Shown: positions 35,018-43,875, counted from the stretch's first letter. The stretch is DNA of 64,000 nucleotides from JAJPKK01 sp963844635 (GCA_963844635.1 CAWJPD010000014.1:1-64000); one strand, 5' to 3'. The notes: a model not told the origin generated them from the letters alone. Translations and numbers: made by a program.

Positions 35018-35098
35018 TATCCCGTGGTCATTTGAGCCGGCCGGCTTGCAGCCACGTAAAACAACTCGCTAAAAGGCCGGGGACGCGTGTGCCCGGCC
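35018..35098 (+). ncRNA. SAM-II riboswitch upstream of metZ
   Basis: The leader shows the SAM-II layout: P1 arm CCGTGG (35022-35027), then TCATTTGAGCCGG, CCGGCTTGCAGCC with the second P1 arm CCACG (35052-35056), then AAAACAACTCGCTAAA, whose end supplies the pseudoknot strand. This matches alphaproteobacterial SAM-II RNAs that lie before metA, metZ and metX and bind S-adenosylmethionine. A following hairpin GGCCGGG...CCCGGCC (35075-35098) lacks a T-run, so control may act on translation or through this stem. metZ begins 80 nt later. Confidence 0.87.
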
Positions 35099-35177
35099 CC
35101 TTGGGAACCCCCCCACGGCCGGGTTTTCGTTGACCCGGCTTCTTCTGATCGAGAGCAGCGCTCTCGAGGAGGTCGAG

Positions 35178-36374
35178 ATGTCCGCGTCCCCCGCTCTTCG
35201 TTCCGAACTGCATCCTGAAACCTTGCTCGTCCACGCCGGCACTTTGCGCTCGCAATTCGGCGAAACCTCCGAAGCGTTGTTCCTGACGCAGGGATTTGTC
35301 TACGACAGCGCCGAGCAGTGCGAGGCACGCTTTATCGGCAAGGAGCCAGGCTATCTCTATTCGCGCTTCTCCAATCCGACCGTGAACATGTTCGAGAACC
35401 GGATGATGGCGCTGGAGGGCGCGGAGGCCGCGCGCGCCACCGCGACCGGCATGGCCGCGGTGCATAACGCCGTCATCGGGCAGGTGAAGGCGGGAGACCA
35501 CGTGGTCGCCGCCAAGGCGTTGTTCGGGTCCTGTCGCTGGGTCGTCGAGGAATTTTGCCCACGCTTCGGGGTTGCTTTAACGCTGGTGAACGGCCTCGAC
35601 CTCGACGAATGGCGCCGCGCCGTGCGGCCGAACACGAAAGTGTTTTTTCTCGAAAGCCCGACCAATCCCACGCTCGAGGTGCTCGATATCGCGGCAATCG
35701 CCGGGATCGCACATGAGGTCGGAGCGCGGCTCGTGGTTGACAATGTGTTCGCGACGCCGCTGTACCAGTCGCCGCTCGCGCTCGGCGCCGACTGCGTCGT
35801 CTACTCGGCAACCAAGCATATTGACGGCCAGGGCCGTTGCCTCGGCGGCATCATTCTTGGCGGGCAGAGCTTCATCCAGGACCATATTCACAATCTGCTG
35901 CGGCAGACCGGCCCCGCCATGTCGCCGTTTAACGCCTGGGTGCTGCTCAAGGGGCTGGAGACGCTGGCGCTGCGCGTCGCGCGGCAGACTGCGACGGCCG
36001 CCAAGGTTGCCGATTTCCTGGCCCAGCACCAGAAGATCACGCGGCTGATCTATCCCGGCCGCGCCGACCACCCGCAGGCAGCGACGGTACGCAAACAGAT
36101 GCGCGGCGGCTCTAACCTGATCGCCTTCGAGGTCGCAGGCGGCAAGCCGGCTGCGTTTCGCGTTCTCAATGCGCTCAAACTCCTGCGCATCACCAACAAT
36201 CTCGGCGATGCCAAGAGTCTCGTCACCCATCCGGCAACCACCACGCATCAACGCCTGACGCCGGAGGCTCGCGCGGAACTCGGGATCAGCGACGGCCTCA
36301 TCAGACTGTCTGTCGGTCTCGAACATGAGGACGATATCGCCACCGATCTTTCGACTGCGCTGCAAAAGGCTTGA
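35178..36374 (+). CDS. metZ: O-succinylhomoserine sulfhydrylase
   Basis: PLP enzyme that makes homocysteine from O-succinylhomoserine and sulfide in methionine synthesis. The 398-residue protein belongs to the Cys/Met metabolism PLP family: YSRFSNPTVNMFENRMMALE, GMAAVHNAVIGQVKAGDHVV, NPTLEVLDIAAIAGIAHEVG, VVDNVFATPLYQSPL, and the PLP lysine in VVYSATKHIDGQGR; the end has TNNLGDAKSLVTHPATTTHQ and GLIRLSVGLEHEDDI. Start at ATG 35178 after GAGGAGGTCGAG; the frame upstream is leader. The SAM-II riboswitch supports the pathway and indicates repression by SAM. Confidence 0.95.
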   Translation: MSASPALRSELHPETLLVHAGTLRSQFGETSEALFLTQGFVYDSAEQCEARFIGKEPGYLYSRFSNPTVNMFENRMMALEGAEAARATATGMAAVHNAVIGQVKAGDHVVAAKALFGSCRWVVEEFCPRFGVALTLVNGLDLDEWRRAVRPNTKVFFLESPTNPTLEVLDIAAIAGIAHEVGARLVVDNVFATPLYQSPLALGADCVVYSATKHIDGQGRCLGGIILGGQSFIQDHIHNLLRQTGPAMSPFNAWVLLKGLETLALRVARQTATAAKVADFLAQHQKITRLIYPGRADHPQAATVRKQMRGGSNLIAFEVAGGKPAAFRVLNALKLLRITNNLGDAKSLVTHPATTTHQRLTPEARAELGISDGLIRLSVGLEHEDDIATDLSTALQKA

Positions 36375-36491
36375 CTCGGCCACTGCCGACAACGGTCCGT
36401 TAACCGACAGGAGAAAGTTGCTTCTTTGCATGCAACGGGAGGGGAGGCGGCCGCGTTATGGTAGAATGTCAACTGTTCACCGAGTGCGGTC

Positions 36492-36975
36492 ATGAAACCT
36501 GCAGCGTGGATTTCTCTTCCAACGGGATTTGCATTGGCGCTCACTGCCACAAGCTTTTCCGCCGCGGTGCCTCGGCACCCTGGTAAAGCGTCAAGCCGAT
36601 CAATGGCGAGCGTGCCAAATCTCGATATCAAGCCAAGTTGCCGGCAGTCCTCCGTCCCTGATTGCCTCACGGAGGAGGATTTTGCCCGCAAGGCGCTGGT
36701 CGAACAGTGGCCAAAATTTACCCGCCAACAGAAGGCAAGATGCGCGGTGGAGGCAACCTACGCCGGGCCGCCGAGCTATGTCGGCTGGCTGACCTGCCTC
36801 ACCATCAATGCGGATGCCGACAAGGTGCCGGCAGGAACTCGGGCCGGATGCCGACAAAGGGGCGGCGGCCATCGGCGGCATCGGCGGCATCACTCCGGGA
36901 CCTGGGGTACCGAACGGCACGCCAAGCACCAACAATGGGGCTGCGGGCGCCACCGGCGCGGGCGGCGGAAAATAG
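36492..36975 (+). pseudogene. Small exported protein of a Bradyrhizobium-type family, frameshifted
   Basis: Signal peptide (ISLPTGFALALTATSFSAA), then a domain with four Cys: IKPSCRQSSVPDCLTEEDFA, WPKFTRQQKARCAVEATYAG and PPSYVGWLTCLTI. This C-spacing and PSYVxxLTCL ending is seen in many uncharacterised rhizobial proteins. After about 36830 the natural Gly-rich tail (ADKGAAAIGGIGGITPGPGV, ending GAGGGK and stop at 36975) is in another frame; frame 1 instead runs on as low-complexity Arg/His to 37469, which I reject. A 1-2 base shift near 36810-36860 is implied. Function unknown. Confidence 0.6.
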
Positions 36976-37037
36976 AAATACGCCAGCACAGGCTGTCTTT
37001 TACCCTCGCGATGCATTCATGTCGCGATCTCTCCCTA

Positions 37038-37238
37038 TCAGCCCCGGCTCAGCGCGAGTTTGACAATCGCATAAAGTACCGAGCACCCGATCATCACAAG
37101 AATGGCCCATACCACATAATCGACGTGCTTCTTGAAATCAGCAAAGGCCTGCGATTTGGCCAAGCGCCCCTTGAAGATCGTTCTCAGGAAGAGAACGACG
37201 GGCGTTGCGGCGATAATGATTCCAATCAGCTTGAACAT
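37038..37238 (-). CDS. Small two-helix membrane protein
   Basis: A 66-residue protein with two hydrophobic helices (LIGIIIAATPVVLFLRTIF and VVWAILVMIGCSVLYAIVKL) joined by a basic loop KGRLAKSQAFADFKKHVDY. Both termini are short. No known family domain was recognised, though similar small membrane proteins are frequent in rhizobia. It is separated from neighbours and probably monocistronic. Confidence 0.65.
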   Translation of the reverse strand: MFKLIGIIIAATPVVLFLRTIFKGRLAKSQAFADFKKHVDYVVWAILVMIGCSVLYAIVKLALSRG

Positions 37239-37375
37239 CGAGAACGGGCGCCGGCCTCAGCTCCGGGGATGGTAGACCGGATCGAAGCTTGCTTGAACCC
37301 GCGCGTAAAGGCGCCGTTGCCGCACCGGCGCATTGCTGGCTCAATACCCGAAATCACTGAAAATGATCGGTTGAA

Positions 37376-37536
37376 TGAGGGCCGCCCCCTCATCCGGTCG
37401 GGCCTTCGGCCCTTCCACCCTCTCCCCCCTCCACCCTCTCCCGCTATAGCCTATGAGGCAAGTCTCTGAGATTCGGCGGGGAAGAGGGAGCGCACGCGAT
37501 CGCGGGCGCTTTCGAGGGTGAGGGGGTGGGCACTCT
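37376..37536. repeat. Rhizobial intergenic inverted repeat (CCCTCATCCGG type)
   Basis: Begins GGGCCGCCCCCTCATCCGGT, passes through GGGCCTTCGGCCC and CCACCCTCTCCC (twice), and ends with the complementary GGGGAAGAGGG and GAGGGTGAGGGGGTGGGC. The two halves form a long imperfect palindrome. Sequences of this type recur between genes in many rhizobial genomes. Confidence 0.6.
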
Positions 37537-37648
37537 CTGAATCACTATCCTCCGATCTTCAGTACTAGGCACCTGACAAATTGTTCACTCGCAAATCCTG
37601 ATTGGGTCGTTGATGTCGCCAGAAGAACTGCAGAACCTGGACATCTCT

Positions 37649-38791
37649 CTAGTACCTCTGCACAGGGGTTATGAAGTCGTCGAGTGGGGCTGGGTAGGCG
37701 CGGGCCATTTTGGCGCGCGCTTTTTCTGGCGTGAACATCCAATTTATTCGTGCACCGCTTTTGTTTCTTTGGCGCTCCCACGCGGCGATCTCGAAGGCAA
37801 GCAATTCACGATTGTCGATGCGACGGTCGAGGCACTGGCTGCGAAGGACGCCGATTTCGATTTCGACCATGTTGAGCCAGCTTGCGTGCCTGGGGGTGGG
37901 ATGGAATTCGAGGCGGCGTAGGATACGCCGCGCTTCCGGCGCTGGAAAGGTTTGGTAGAGCGCGCTCGCAGAGTGGGTCGACAAATTGTCCAGCACGACC
38001 CGGATTTTGTCGGCCTTGGGAAAGTGCACGTCGACCAGATCGCGCATGCAGTTTGCGAAGTCCTCTGCCGCGCGTCGGTCTGTGACCTTCACCTTGCGCC
38101 AGGATTTATGGGCGTCGAGGAAGACGAAGAGATTGGCCGTGCCATTGCGCCGGTATTCGCAGTCGAAGCGCTCCAATTGTCCCGGCTTGGCCGGGATTGG
38201 CTCGCGCACTTCGCCGATGGGCTGAGTTGGACTTTCGTCAAAACAGACGACCGGACGCTTGGGATCCGCTTCCTCGTTGTAGAGGTCCAGCACATCCTCC
38301 ATCCGCGCCACATATTCGGCATCAACCGTGGGAATGCACCACATGTCCTTGCGCCAGGGCTTGAGATCGTTTTCCGCAAGGCGGCGTCGAACCGTCTCGC
38401 GGGAAAGCCCCTTGTGGGCCGTCAGCTTGACCATCTCGCCAGCCAGAAGTTCCAGCGTCCAACGACTGCGCCCGGCCGGCGGCTTCGAGCAGGCCGTTGC
38501 GACCAAGAGCGCTTCGTCCCTGCCGGTGAGTTTGCGCTCGGCGCCACATCGCGGCTCCTCGCTCAAGGCGGCTTCAAGGCCACACTCCACAAATCGGCGC
38601 TTGGTGCGATAAACCGTCGATCCACCCACCACGATCGTACGTTCGATCACCTCATCGCTGGCGCCGGCATCGGCCGCCAGAAGGATTTGCGCCCGCTTCA
38701 ATTTCCGAGCCGAACATGTGCCGGCGCCCAGCATCCGCTTAAGGTCCTCACGCTCCTCGCCGGTCAGATCAAAGCGATAGCGGATATTCAT
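37649..38791 (-). CDS. IS630-family transposase
   Basis: DDE transposase of 380 residues. N-terminal helix-turn-helix region (LKRAQILLAADAGASDEVIE, GGSTVYRTKRRFVECGLEAA), a winged segment (GLSRETVRRRLAENDLKPWR), then the catalytic core with Asp in VVCFDESPTQPIGEVREPIP, Asp in IRVVLDNLSTHSASAL and Glu in HASWLNMVEIEIGVLRSQCL. The frame is intact. The protein ends VQRY from the terminal inverted repeat, with the stop TAG formed by the TA target plus the next host base. Confidence 0.93.
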   Translation of the reverse strand: MNIRYRFDLTGEEREDLKRMLGAGTCSARKLKRAQILLAADAGASDEVIERTIVVGGSTVYRTKRRFVECGLEAALSEEPRCGAERKLTGRDEALLVATACSKPPAGRSRWTLELLAGEMVKLTAHKGLSRETVRRRLAENDLKPWRKDMWCIPTVDAEYVARMEDVLDLYNEEADPKRPVVCFDESPTQPIGEVREPIPAKPGQLERFDCEYRRNGTANLFVFLDAHKSWRKVKVTDRRAAEDFANCMRDLVDVHFPKADKIRVVLDNLSTHSASALYQTFPAPEARRILRRLEFHPTPRHASWLNMVEIEIGVLRSQCLDRRIDNRELLAFEIAAWERQRNKSGARINWMFTPEKARAKMARAYPAPLDDFITPVQRY

Positions 38792-39112
38792 CAGGGCCTC
38801 CTTGTGATTTCGAGGCCCAGTTGAATCAATCTATGTGGCGTGGATTTCGCGCCCCCTCGCTTCACCGACAAGCAAGGCCAGTATCTGGCCTTCATTCACG
38901 CTTATACCCTCGTCATCGGCCGATCGCCCGCCGAAGCCGATATCCAACGGTTCTTCGCCGTCACCCCGCCCACCGTCCACCAGATGGTGCTAACTCTCGA
39001 ACGCCAGGGCCTTATCACGCGTATCCCCGGCAAGGCGCGAAGCATCCACCTTCGCGTCGATCCAGAACTTCTCCCAAAGCTCCAACCCGTCATATCCTCT
39101 GTGCAGAGGTAC
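37652..39112 (-). mobile_element. IS630-like insertion sequence with a passenger gene
   Basis: A 1461-bp element flanked by TA on both sides (37650-37651, 39113-39114), the usual IS630/Tc1 target. The ends are inverted repeats: GTACCTCTGCACAGGGGTTA on the left and, on the other strand, GTACCTCTGCACAGAGGATA on the right. It carries a transposase on the minus strand and a divergent small regulator on the plus strand, which together fill the element. Confidence 0.9.
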
Positions 39113-39115
39113 TAG
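38840..39115 (+). CDS. LexA-like winged-helix passenger protein of the IS630 element
   Basis: A 91-residue protein with a LexA-N-terminal-type winged helix: RFTDKQGQYLAFIHAYTLVI, RSPAEADIQRFFAVTPPTVH with QMVLTLERQGLITRIPGKAR. No autoprotease domain. It starts with GTG 48 bp from the transposase start and is transcribed away from it, so it may control a shared divergent promoter. Like the transposase it ends VQRY in the terminal repeat. A frameshifted homolog without a transposase lies at 56398-56645. Confidence 0.82.
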   Translation: MDFAPPRFTDKQGQYLAFIHAYTLVIGRSPAEADIQRFFAVTPPTVHQMVLTLERQGLITRIPGKARSIHLRVDPELLPKLQPVISSVQRY

Positions 39116-39486
39116 CCGAGATTGAGCCATTCCTGTTCACGTCCAAGCGATTGAACTGGCCTTCCATGTACCGCATGTACTCGGCTTTCGACACCCGCCC
39201 ATTCCGGTCCTTGTCCATCTTGTGCATCATTTGCCGACCGTGTCCTTTATTCTGCGCCTCGGCACGGTCGTTAGCGGCAAAAGCCGTGGTTACGACGAAA
39301 AGTGACAGCATGACTGAAGTGATCTTTACGACGCCAAGCATTGATTCTCTCCTTACCTTTCAATTCGACAGTAATATCATACCTTTGTTGCGGTGCAAAA
39401 CAGAAAGGATTGATGCACGGCAAAATCACCGTCCCCGGCCATCGAAACCCGAATTTGGTCAATGCCCGCCTGAGAAGCAGTCAACC

Positions 39487-39629
39487 AGCGCATGATCCCG
39501 CAGAGTTGCAGTCTTTTCAGACAAGATCATGCGCAAATCATCAACGCATCCGTCGTCGAGCGCAGTCCGCGACGGGTGCGCAAAACAGAACCGAGCGGCA
39601 GGCAATTCAAACTGAACGCGTCCCGCTCG
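39487..39629 (-). repeat. R1 palindromic repeat, long form with C module
   Basis: A hairpin (CAGCGCATGATCCCGCAGAG...AAGATCATGCGC), C module (CGCATCCGTCG...CGACGGGTGCG), B hairpin (GAGCGGCAGGCAATTC...CGCGTCCCGCTC). Lies downstream of the M24-type gene. Confidence 0.8.
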
Positions 39630-39641
39630 TCTAGACTGTAG

Positions 39642-40711
39642 TTAATCGAGTGCGCCAAGCAGTCCCGTGGCGGCCCCGTCTTGGCCGAGCAGGGCAGGGG
39701 CGCCAATCAAGACAGGCTTGTTATTCAGCCTCATGCAGGCCTGAACGGTGACCAGGGCGCCGGGTCCCGGAGGCCGCGCCGCGTCAACGCGCGAACCCAT
39801 CAGTGGCTCGAGAGGCTGGGACAGCCTACATCCTTCGACCAGGAAAGACGCATATTGCGATAATCCCGCCCCGTCCGGCAGGAGTGCGACCGCTTGGGCG
39901 AAGGCTTGTGCGGCGGCGCCCCAGCGTGCATCCGATTCGCTTGAACGCGCCCGAACGAATGAACGGACCCGCCGTACCCAGCTTCCCTTGTAGGCAACGC
40001 TCACGCGCACGGCGAAGGATTCGCCAAGCGGCAATTCGCCCTCGACACGCTTCAGACGAAGGTCGCGGTCGAGGTCGGGCGCGACGGCAACATAGATTTC
40101 CTCTGCGCCCAGCATGCGCGCTTGCGCTTCGACGGCGGCGATCACCTCGCCGGTGCCGGAAGGATCGCCGGGCACGGTGGCGAGTGCGCGCCTCGCGACC
40201 ATGCCGGCGCGCGTTGCCAGCATGATTTCGGCGGGATCGGGCCGGCTACGCAGCGTCGCGAACAGGTCGCTTGCATCCGTCACGACGAGATCGGGCCCCC
40301 CTCACGCAAATCCTGCACGATCCCTGCGGGAATCCGATCATAATCGACGATGCCGACGCGCGCTTGCGGACCGGATGCTTTGGCGACGAGGCGGGCCGCA
40401 TCGAGGCCGATCCGCGGCGAATGGACCACCTCGCCGACGCAACTCGTCCGCTCGATCCACGGCTTGACCCGAAACGTCAGCGCGACGACGAGAACCGGTT
40501 CGCCGGCCGCGGGTACGACGAGCAGCGCCTCCGACCAGTAGGGCACGAAACCGGTCACCCACGATGCGCCGGCAGGCTGGGTGATATTGGAATAGAGCAT
40601 CACCGCGTCGAAGCCGGCGGCGTGCATCGCCCCGCGCAGCCGCGCCGCCCGTTGGTCGAGCACCGCGTCGGGAAGCTCGACAGGAGAGCGCGAGATCAGT
40701 CCGCGTCGCAT
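39642..40711 (-). pseudogene. M24-type peptidase/creatinase-like protein, frameshifted
   Basis: About 356 residues in two frames. Part 1 (40711 to about 40300) is a creatinase N-terminal-type domain: LRGAMHAAGFDAVMLYSNIT, GASWVTGFVPYWSEALLVVP, IERTSCVGEVVHSPRIGLDA. Part 2 (to 39642) starts LVVTDASDLFATLRSRPDPA and resembles the start of an M24 catalytic fold but lacks clear metal ligands. The break is at C6 on the plus strand (40296-40301); one more C restores EGGPDLVVTDASD. It is downstream of a full M24 gene and may be a partner or paralogue. A homopolymer error is likely. Confidence 0.68.
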
Positions 40712-40724
40712 GCTGCGCCTCGTC

Positions 40725-40827
40725 GGAGCGGGATGCGTTCAGCTTGAACCGCTTCCCGCTCGGTCGGGTTTGGTTCTGCGCATGATCTTGTCCGAAAAGT
40801 CCGCGGGCAATTCGGGATCATGCGCTG
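40725..40827 (+). repeat. R1 palindromic repeat copy
   Basis: B hairpin (GGAGCGGGATGCGTTCAGC...CGCTTCCCGCTC) and A hairpin (GCGCATGATCTTGTCCGAAA...CGGGATCATGCGC). It lies between the two M24-type genes, within what is otherwise a single operon direction. Confidence 0.82.
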
Positions 40828-40840
40828 GCGTGCGTCAGTG

Positions 40841-41959
40841 TCAAACCGCGACCTGGAACAGCTCGCGCGGCGTCCGCGTCAGCACCTCTGCGCCCGTTTC
40901 CGTGACGACGATCGCATCGCCGAGCACGATGTAGCCGGCCTCGGGGTGATAGGTGTTGGGATGGACAATCAATGCCATGCCAGGTTCAAGGACAGTGGTG
41001 ACGTCCTCCAGGATGTGCGGCTTCGAATCCGCGAACAGGCCGAGGCCATGACCCCGCACCCGGGTGTATTTGTTGGTGACATAATCCCCGAGGCCGAACT
41101 TGCGAAACACGTCATTCTCGGCGCGGGCGACGTCGGCGGCAGTCGCGCCGGGCTTCACCGCTTGGAGGCCGGCTTCCAGGGCTTCGCGAAAGACGGCGAA
41201 TGCCTCTGACTGCGCAGCGCTCGGCGTGCCGACGACAAGGGTGCGGCAGATCTGCACGTAATAACCTTTGAGCGCCGGGGTGAGCTCGGTGGTGACGAGA
41301 TCGCCGGCCGCGATCTCGCGCTCCGATGGCGGCGTCATCCCAAACACATCGCGGCCGCCGGAGCCGATGATCATGAAATTGTCGGGGCAGCCGTGGCGGC
41401 GCAGATAACTCTCCAGCTCCGCGACGATCTCGTATTGCCGGCGCCCCGGCGCCACCGCGTTGCGAAACCGGACATAGGCTTCGTCGGCGAGCGCGGCGGC
41501 GCGTCGGATCGCCGCGATTTCCTCGGGCAGCTTGTACATCAGCAAACGGTCGAGCAGCGGCGTACCGTCTTCGATAGAAAAGCTGCGGCCGGCATCGACC
41601 AGCCAGCCTGGCAAGAACCGCCGAGGTGCGGCCGCAAGCCTGGCATTTGCGAAACCTTCGATCCTGGCCGCCACCGCGCGCGCGATATTGCCGGCAAGGT
41701 GGACGGTAATGCCCGGCAGTTCCGCCTCAGCGCGCTCGGCCTCGGTCGCACTGTCAACAAACAGTTCCGGTGTCGCGCCGTCGGCGGCGACGAGCGCGAT
41801 GCCGTGTCCTTCAAGAATGCCGAAGTCGCAAGCGAAGCGCAGATAATCACCCTGCCACGCATTGCCGTAGGCGATGAAATGGTCGATCCCCGCCGTCGCC
41901 ATCCCCTCCACGAGGCTCCGCCGCCTCGCAGCCGCAAGGCCAAGTGTATGTTCCGGCAT
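40841..41959 (-). CDS. M24 family metallopeptidase (Xaa-Pro aminopeptidase-like)
   Basis: A 372-residue pita-bread-fold peptidase. N-terminal domain ATAGIDHFIAYGNAWQGDYL; catalytic domain with IGSGGRDVFGMTPPS, LVTTELTPALKGYYVQICRT, RVRGHGLGLFADSKPHI, GMALIVHPNTYHPEAGYIVL and GDAIVVTETGAEVLTRTPRE. His residues in the RGHGLG block are retained, but the usual Asp metal ligand (DxG) is replaced around TTELTPALKG, so activity may differ from proline peptidases. Start 41959 after AGGAAAGG. It follows the hyuB-like gene by 73 nt, suggesting shared use, perhaps of a cyclic amide product. Confidence 0.85.
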   Translation of the reverse strand: MPEHTLGLAAARRRSLVEGMATAGIDHFIAYGNAWQGDYLRFACDFGILEGHGIALVAADGATPELFVDSATEAERAEAELPGITVHLAGNIARAVAARIEGFANARLAAAPRRFLPGWLVDAGRSFSIEDGTPLLDRLLMYKLPEEIAAIRRAAALADEAYVRFRNAVAPGRRQYEIVAELESYLRRHGCPDNFMIIGSGGRDVFGMTPPSEREIAAGDLVTTELTPALKGYYVQICRTLVVGTPSAAQSEAFAVFREALEAGLQAVKPGATAADVARAENDVFRKFGLGDYVTNKYTRVRGHGLGLFADSKPHILEDVTTVLEPGMALIVHPNTYHPEAGYIVLGDAIVVTETGAEVLTRTPRELFQVAV

Positions 41960-42032
41960 CGCCTTTCCTTCTTGAATTTCTGTCGAGCTATGGGTCGGGA
42001 ATGCCGTCCGGCCATCAACCGGCGCTTGAAAT

Positions 42033-43720
42033 CTACTCCGCCGCGTCGTCCTGCGCTTCGCCACAGCCATAGTCGCGAAGAGCTGCTTCGTGCGAGACGT
42101 AGCCCTTGGCGACATCCTCGGCGACATGGTGCCGCTCCCGAAGCAGCGGATCGCCAAACCCCCCGCCCCCGGCGGTGCGGAAGATCAGCCGGTCTCCCGG
42201 CTCCATCGGCACCGAGGTAGCCTTGAGAAGCTTTTGCTCGGTGCCGTCGCGACGCACCAGCCGTGCCTCGTTTACCGCGCCTGGTTTGCCGCCGTTCAAA
42301 CCCCATGGCGGATGCTTGGTGCGCTCGCAATTGATATTGGTCAGCGTCTTGGCGAGCGCGCGATAGGTGATTTCGGTGCCGAGGCCGCCGCGGTGACGGC
42401 CGGCACCGCCGGAATCGGGGCGCAACGCGAACCGCTCGATCAGGAACGGATACACAATTTCCTGGAATCCACCGGCGCATTGCGCACGTCGCCCTGGCAG
42501 ATAGATACTGCGGCGGATTCGCCGTCCTCGTGCGGGCGGCCGCCCCAGCCTCCGCCAAAGATGTTCATCAGCAGGAAGCGGCGACCATCGGCGCGGAATC
42601 CGGAGAACGAACAGCCGCCCATGTCGCCCTTGTGACCCGCCGGGATGATTCCGGGGAGCCCGGGCGCCAGCGCCTTCAGGATCGTGTCGATCACGGTCGG
42701 CAACGGGATGCTCCACAAGCCGAGCGCCGCCGGCGGCCGCGCATTCAAGAGCTTGCCTTCGGGGAGGATGATTTCGAGTGGGCGGAAGCAGCCCTCGTTC
42801 ACCGGTGCCTGCGGCAGCGTCAGGCATTTGAAAGCAACGCGGGCGGCGGCAAGCCCGCCGGAATAGCCGGAATTGGTCGGTCCGGGGACCTGGTCGTGCA
42901 TGTCGGAGAAATCCACCACCATGCGGGAGCCGTCGATCACGACCCTGACCTTGACGCGCAGCTTCACGTCGAGTGTGCGGCCGTCATTATCAAGGAAACT
43001 TTCCGCCTCGTAGACCCCGTCCGGGACTTTTGCGATGAAGGCGCGCGCTTCGCGCTCGGTACTGTCCCAGATTGCGTCGATTGCCGTCGTAACGACATCC
43101 CGCCCGTAACGGTCGACCAGGCCGGCATAGCGGCGGATGCCGAGTTGGCAGGCGGCCACTTGGGCGCGCAGGTCGCCAAGTGCGGCTTCGGCAAAGCGGA
43201 CATTATCGGCGATCAACTGCCACAAGGTTTCGTTGCGCTTTCCGCCCTCGTAGATTTTGAGCGAGCGGAATTGCAGTCCCTCTTGATAGATTTCCGTGGT
43301 CTCGACCGAGCCGAAGCCGACCCGGCTGCCGCCGATATCCACCCAATGGGCGCGGCTTGCCGCGAATGCGACCACCTTGCCGTCGTGGAAACACGGCGCA
43401 TAGACCACCACATTGTTGAGGTGCTGCCCGCAGACGCGGCCGTGGTTCATGATGACGACGTCACCGGGCGCAAAACCGTCGAGTCCGTAGCGATCGATGC
43501 CGTCCTTCACCGCGACGCCGAGGTCGGCAAGGAAGATCGGCAGTCCGCCGCGATTTTGCGAAATCATCCGCGCGTCTGGATCGACGAGGCCGCAACAGAA
43601 GTCGCGCACCTCGTAGATCATCATGTTGTAGGCGGATTTGCACAGCGCGGTTGCCATTTCGTCGGCATAAGCATTGACCGCGTTGCGCACGACCTCGACG
43701 GTGATCGGATTGGAAAGCAT
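42033..43720 (-). pseudogene. Hydantoinase B/oxoprolinase family protein, frameshifted
   Basis: ATP-dependent hydantoinase/oxoprolinase beta subunit, about 562 residues in two frames. Part 1 (43720 to about 42468): ITVEVVRNAVNAYADEMATA, MIYEVRDFCCGLVDPDARMI, GDVVIMNHGRVCGQHLNNVV, HWVDIGGSRVGFGSVETTEI, IPAGHKGDMGGCSFSGFRAD, NIFGGGWGGRPHEDGESAAV. Part 2: GFQEIVYPFLIERFALRPDS through GDRLIFRTAGGGGFGDPLLR. Loss of one base near 42465-42470 separates them. The usual HyuA partner is absent here; upstream is an R2 repeat and the NUDIX gene. Two M24-type genes follow. Confidence 0.87.
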
Positions 43721-43798
43721 GTGCGGAATATAACGGGGCGATCGGGCGCGGGCTACAAGGCCCGCATGCTGCGAAGCGCGTGATCGGCTGATCCGGTT

Positions 43799-43875
43799 AA
43801 GGTACCCGCCAAAATACCCGCACTGGACTGCCGATTTTTGTCGAGCGACCGAGCCGCTATTTTGGCGGGAGCCCT
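43799..43875. repeat. R2 palindromic repeat copy 3
   Basis: About 77 bp with inverted ends GGTACCCGCCAAAATA and TATTTTGGCGGGAGCCCT. Compared with copies 1 and 2, CGCGAAAATA/TATTTTCGCG has become CGCCAAAATA/TATTTTGGCG, a compensatory change. It ends at the TAA stop of the NUDIX gene. Confidence 0.68.

Larger units (their letters stand above)
37585..39341 (-). pseudogene. EF-hand protein interrupted by an IS630-like element
   Basis: Starts at ATG 39341 (AAGGAGAG upstream) with a signal peptide (TSVMLSLFVVTTAFAA), then EF-hand 1 DKDRNGRVSKAEYM and EF-hand 2 beginning DVNRNGSISA. The frame is broken at 39113 by the IS630-like element. Joining the flanks across one TA target copy restores GSISAREMSRFCSSSGDIND and a stop at 37585-37587. 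This returns Glu to position 12 of the second calcium loop (DVNRNGSISARE). The reconstructed protein has 97 residues. The gene was therefore intact before insertion; the current product loses the end of its second EF-hand. Confidence 0.85.

Noticed and set aside
36976..37469. Extension of the exported-protein frame to 37469
   Set aside because: The sequence after 36830 is low-complexity Arg/His in this frame, while the Gly-rich natural tail and stop are in another frame; the 66-residue membrane gene lies opposite.
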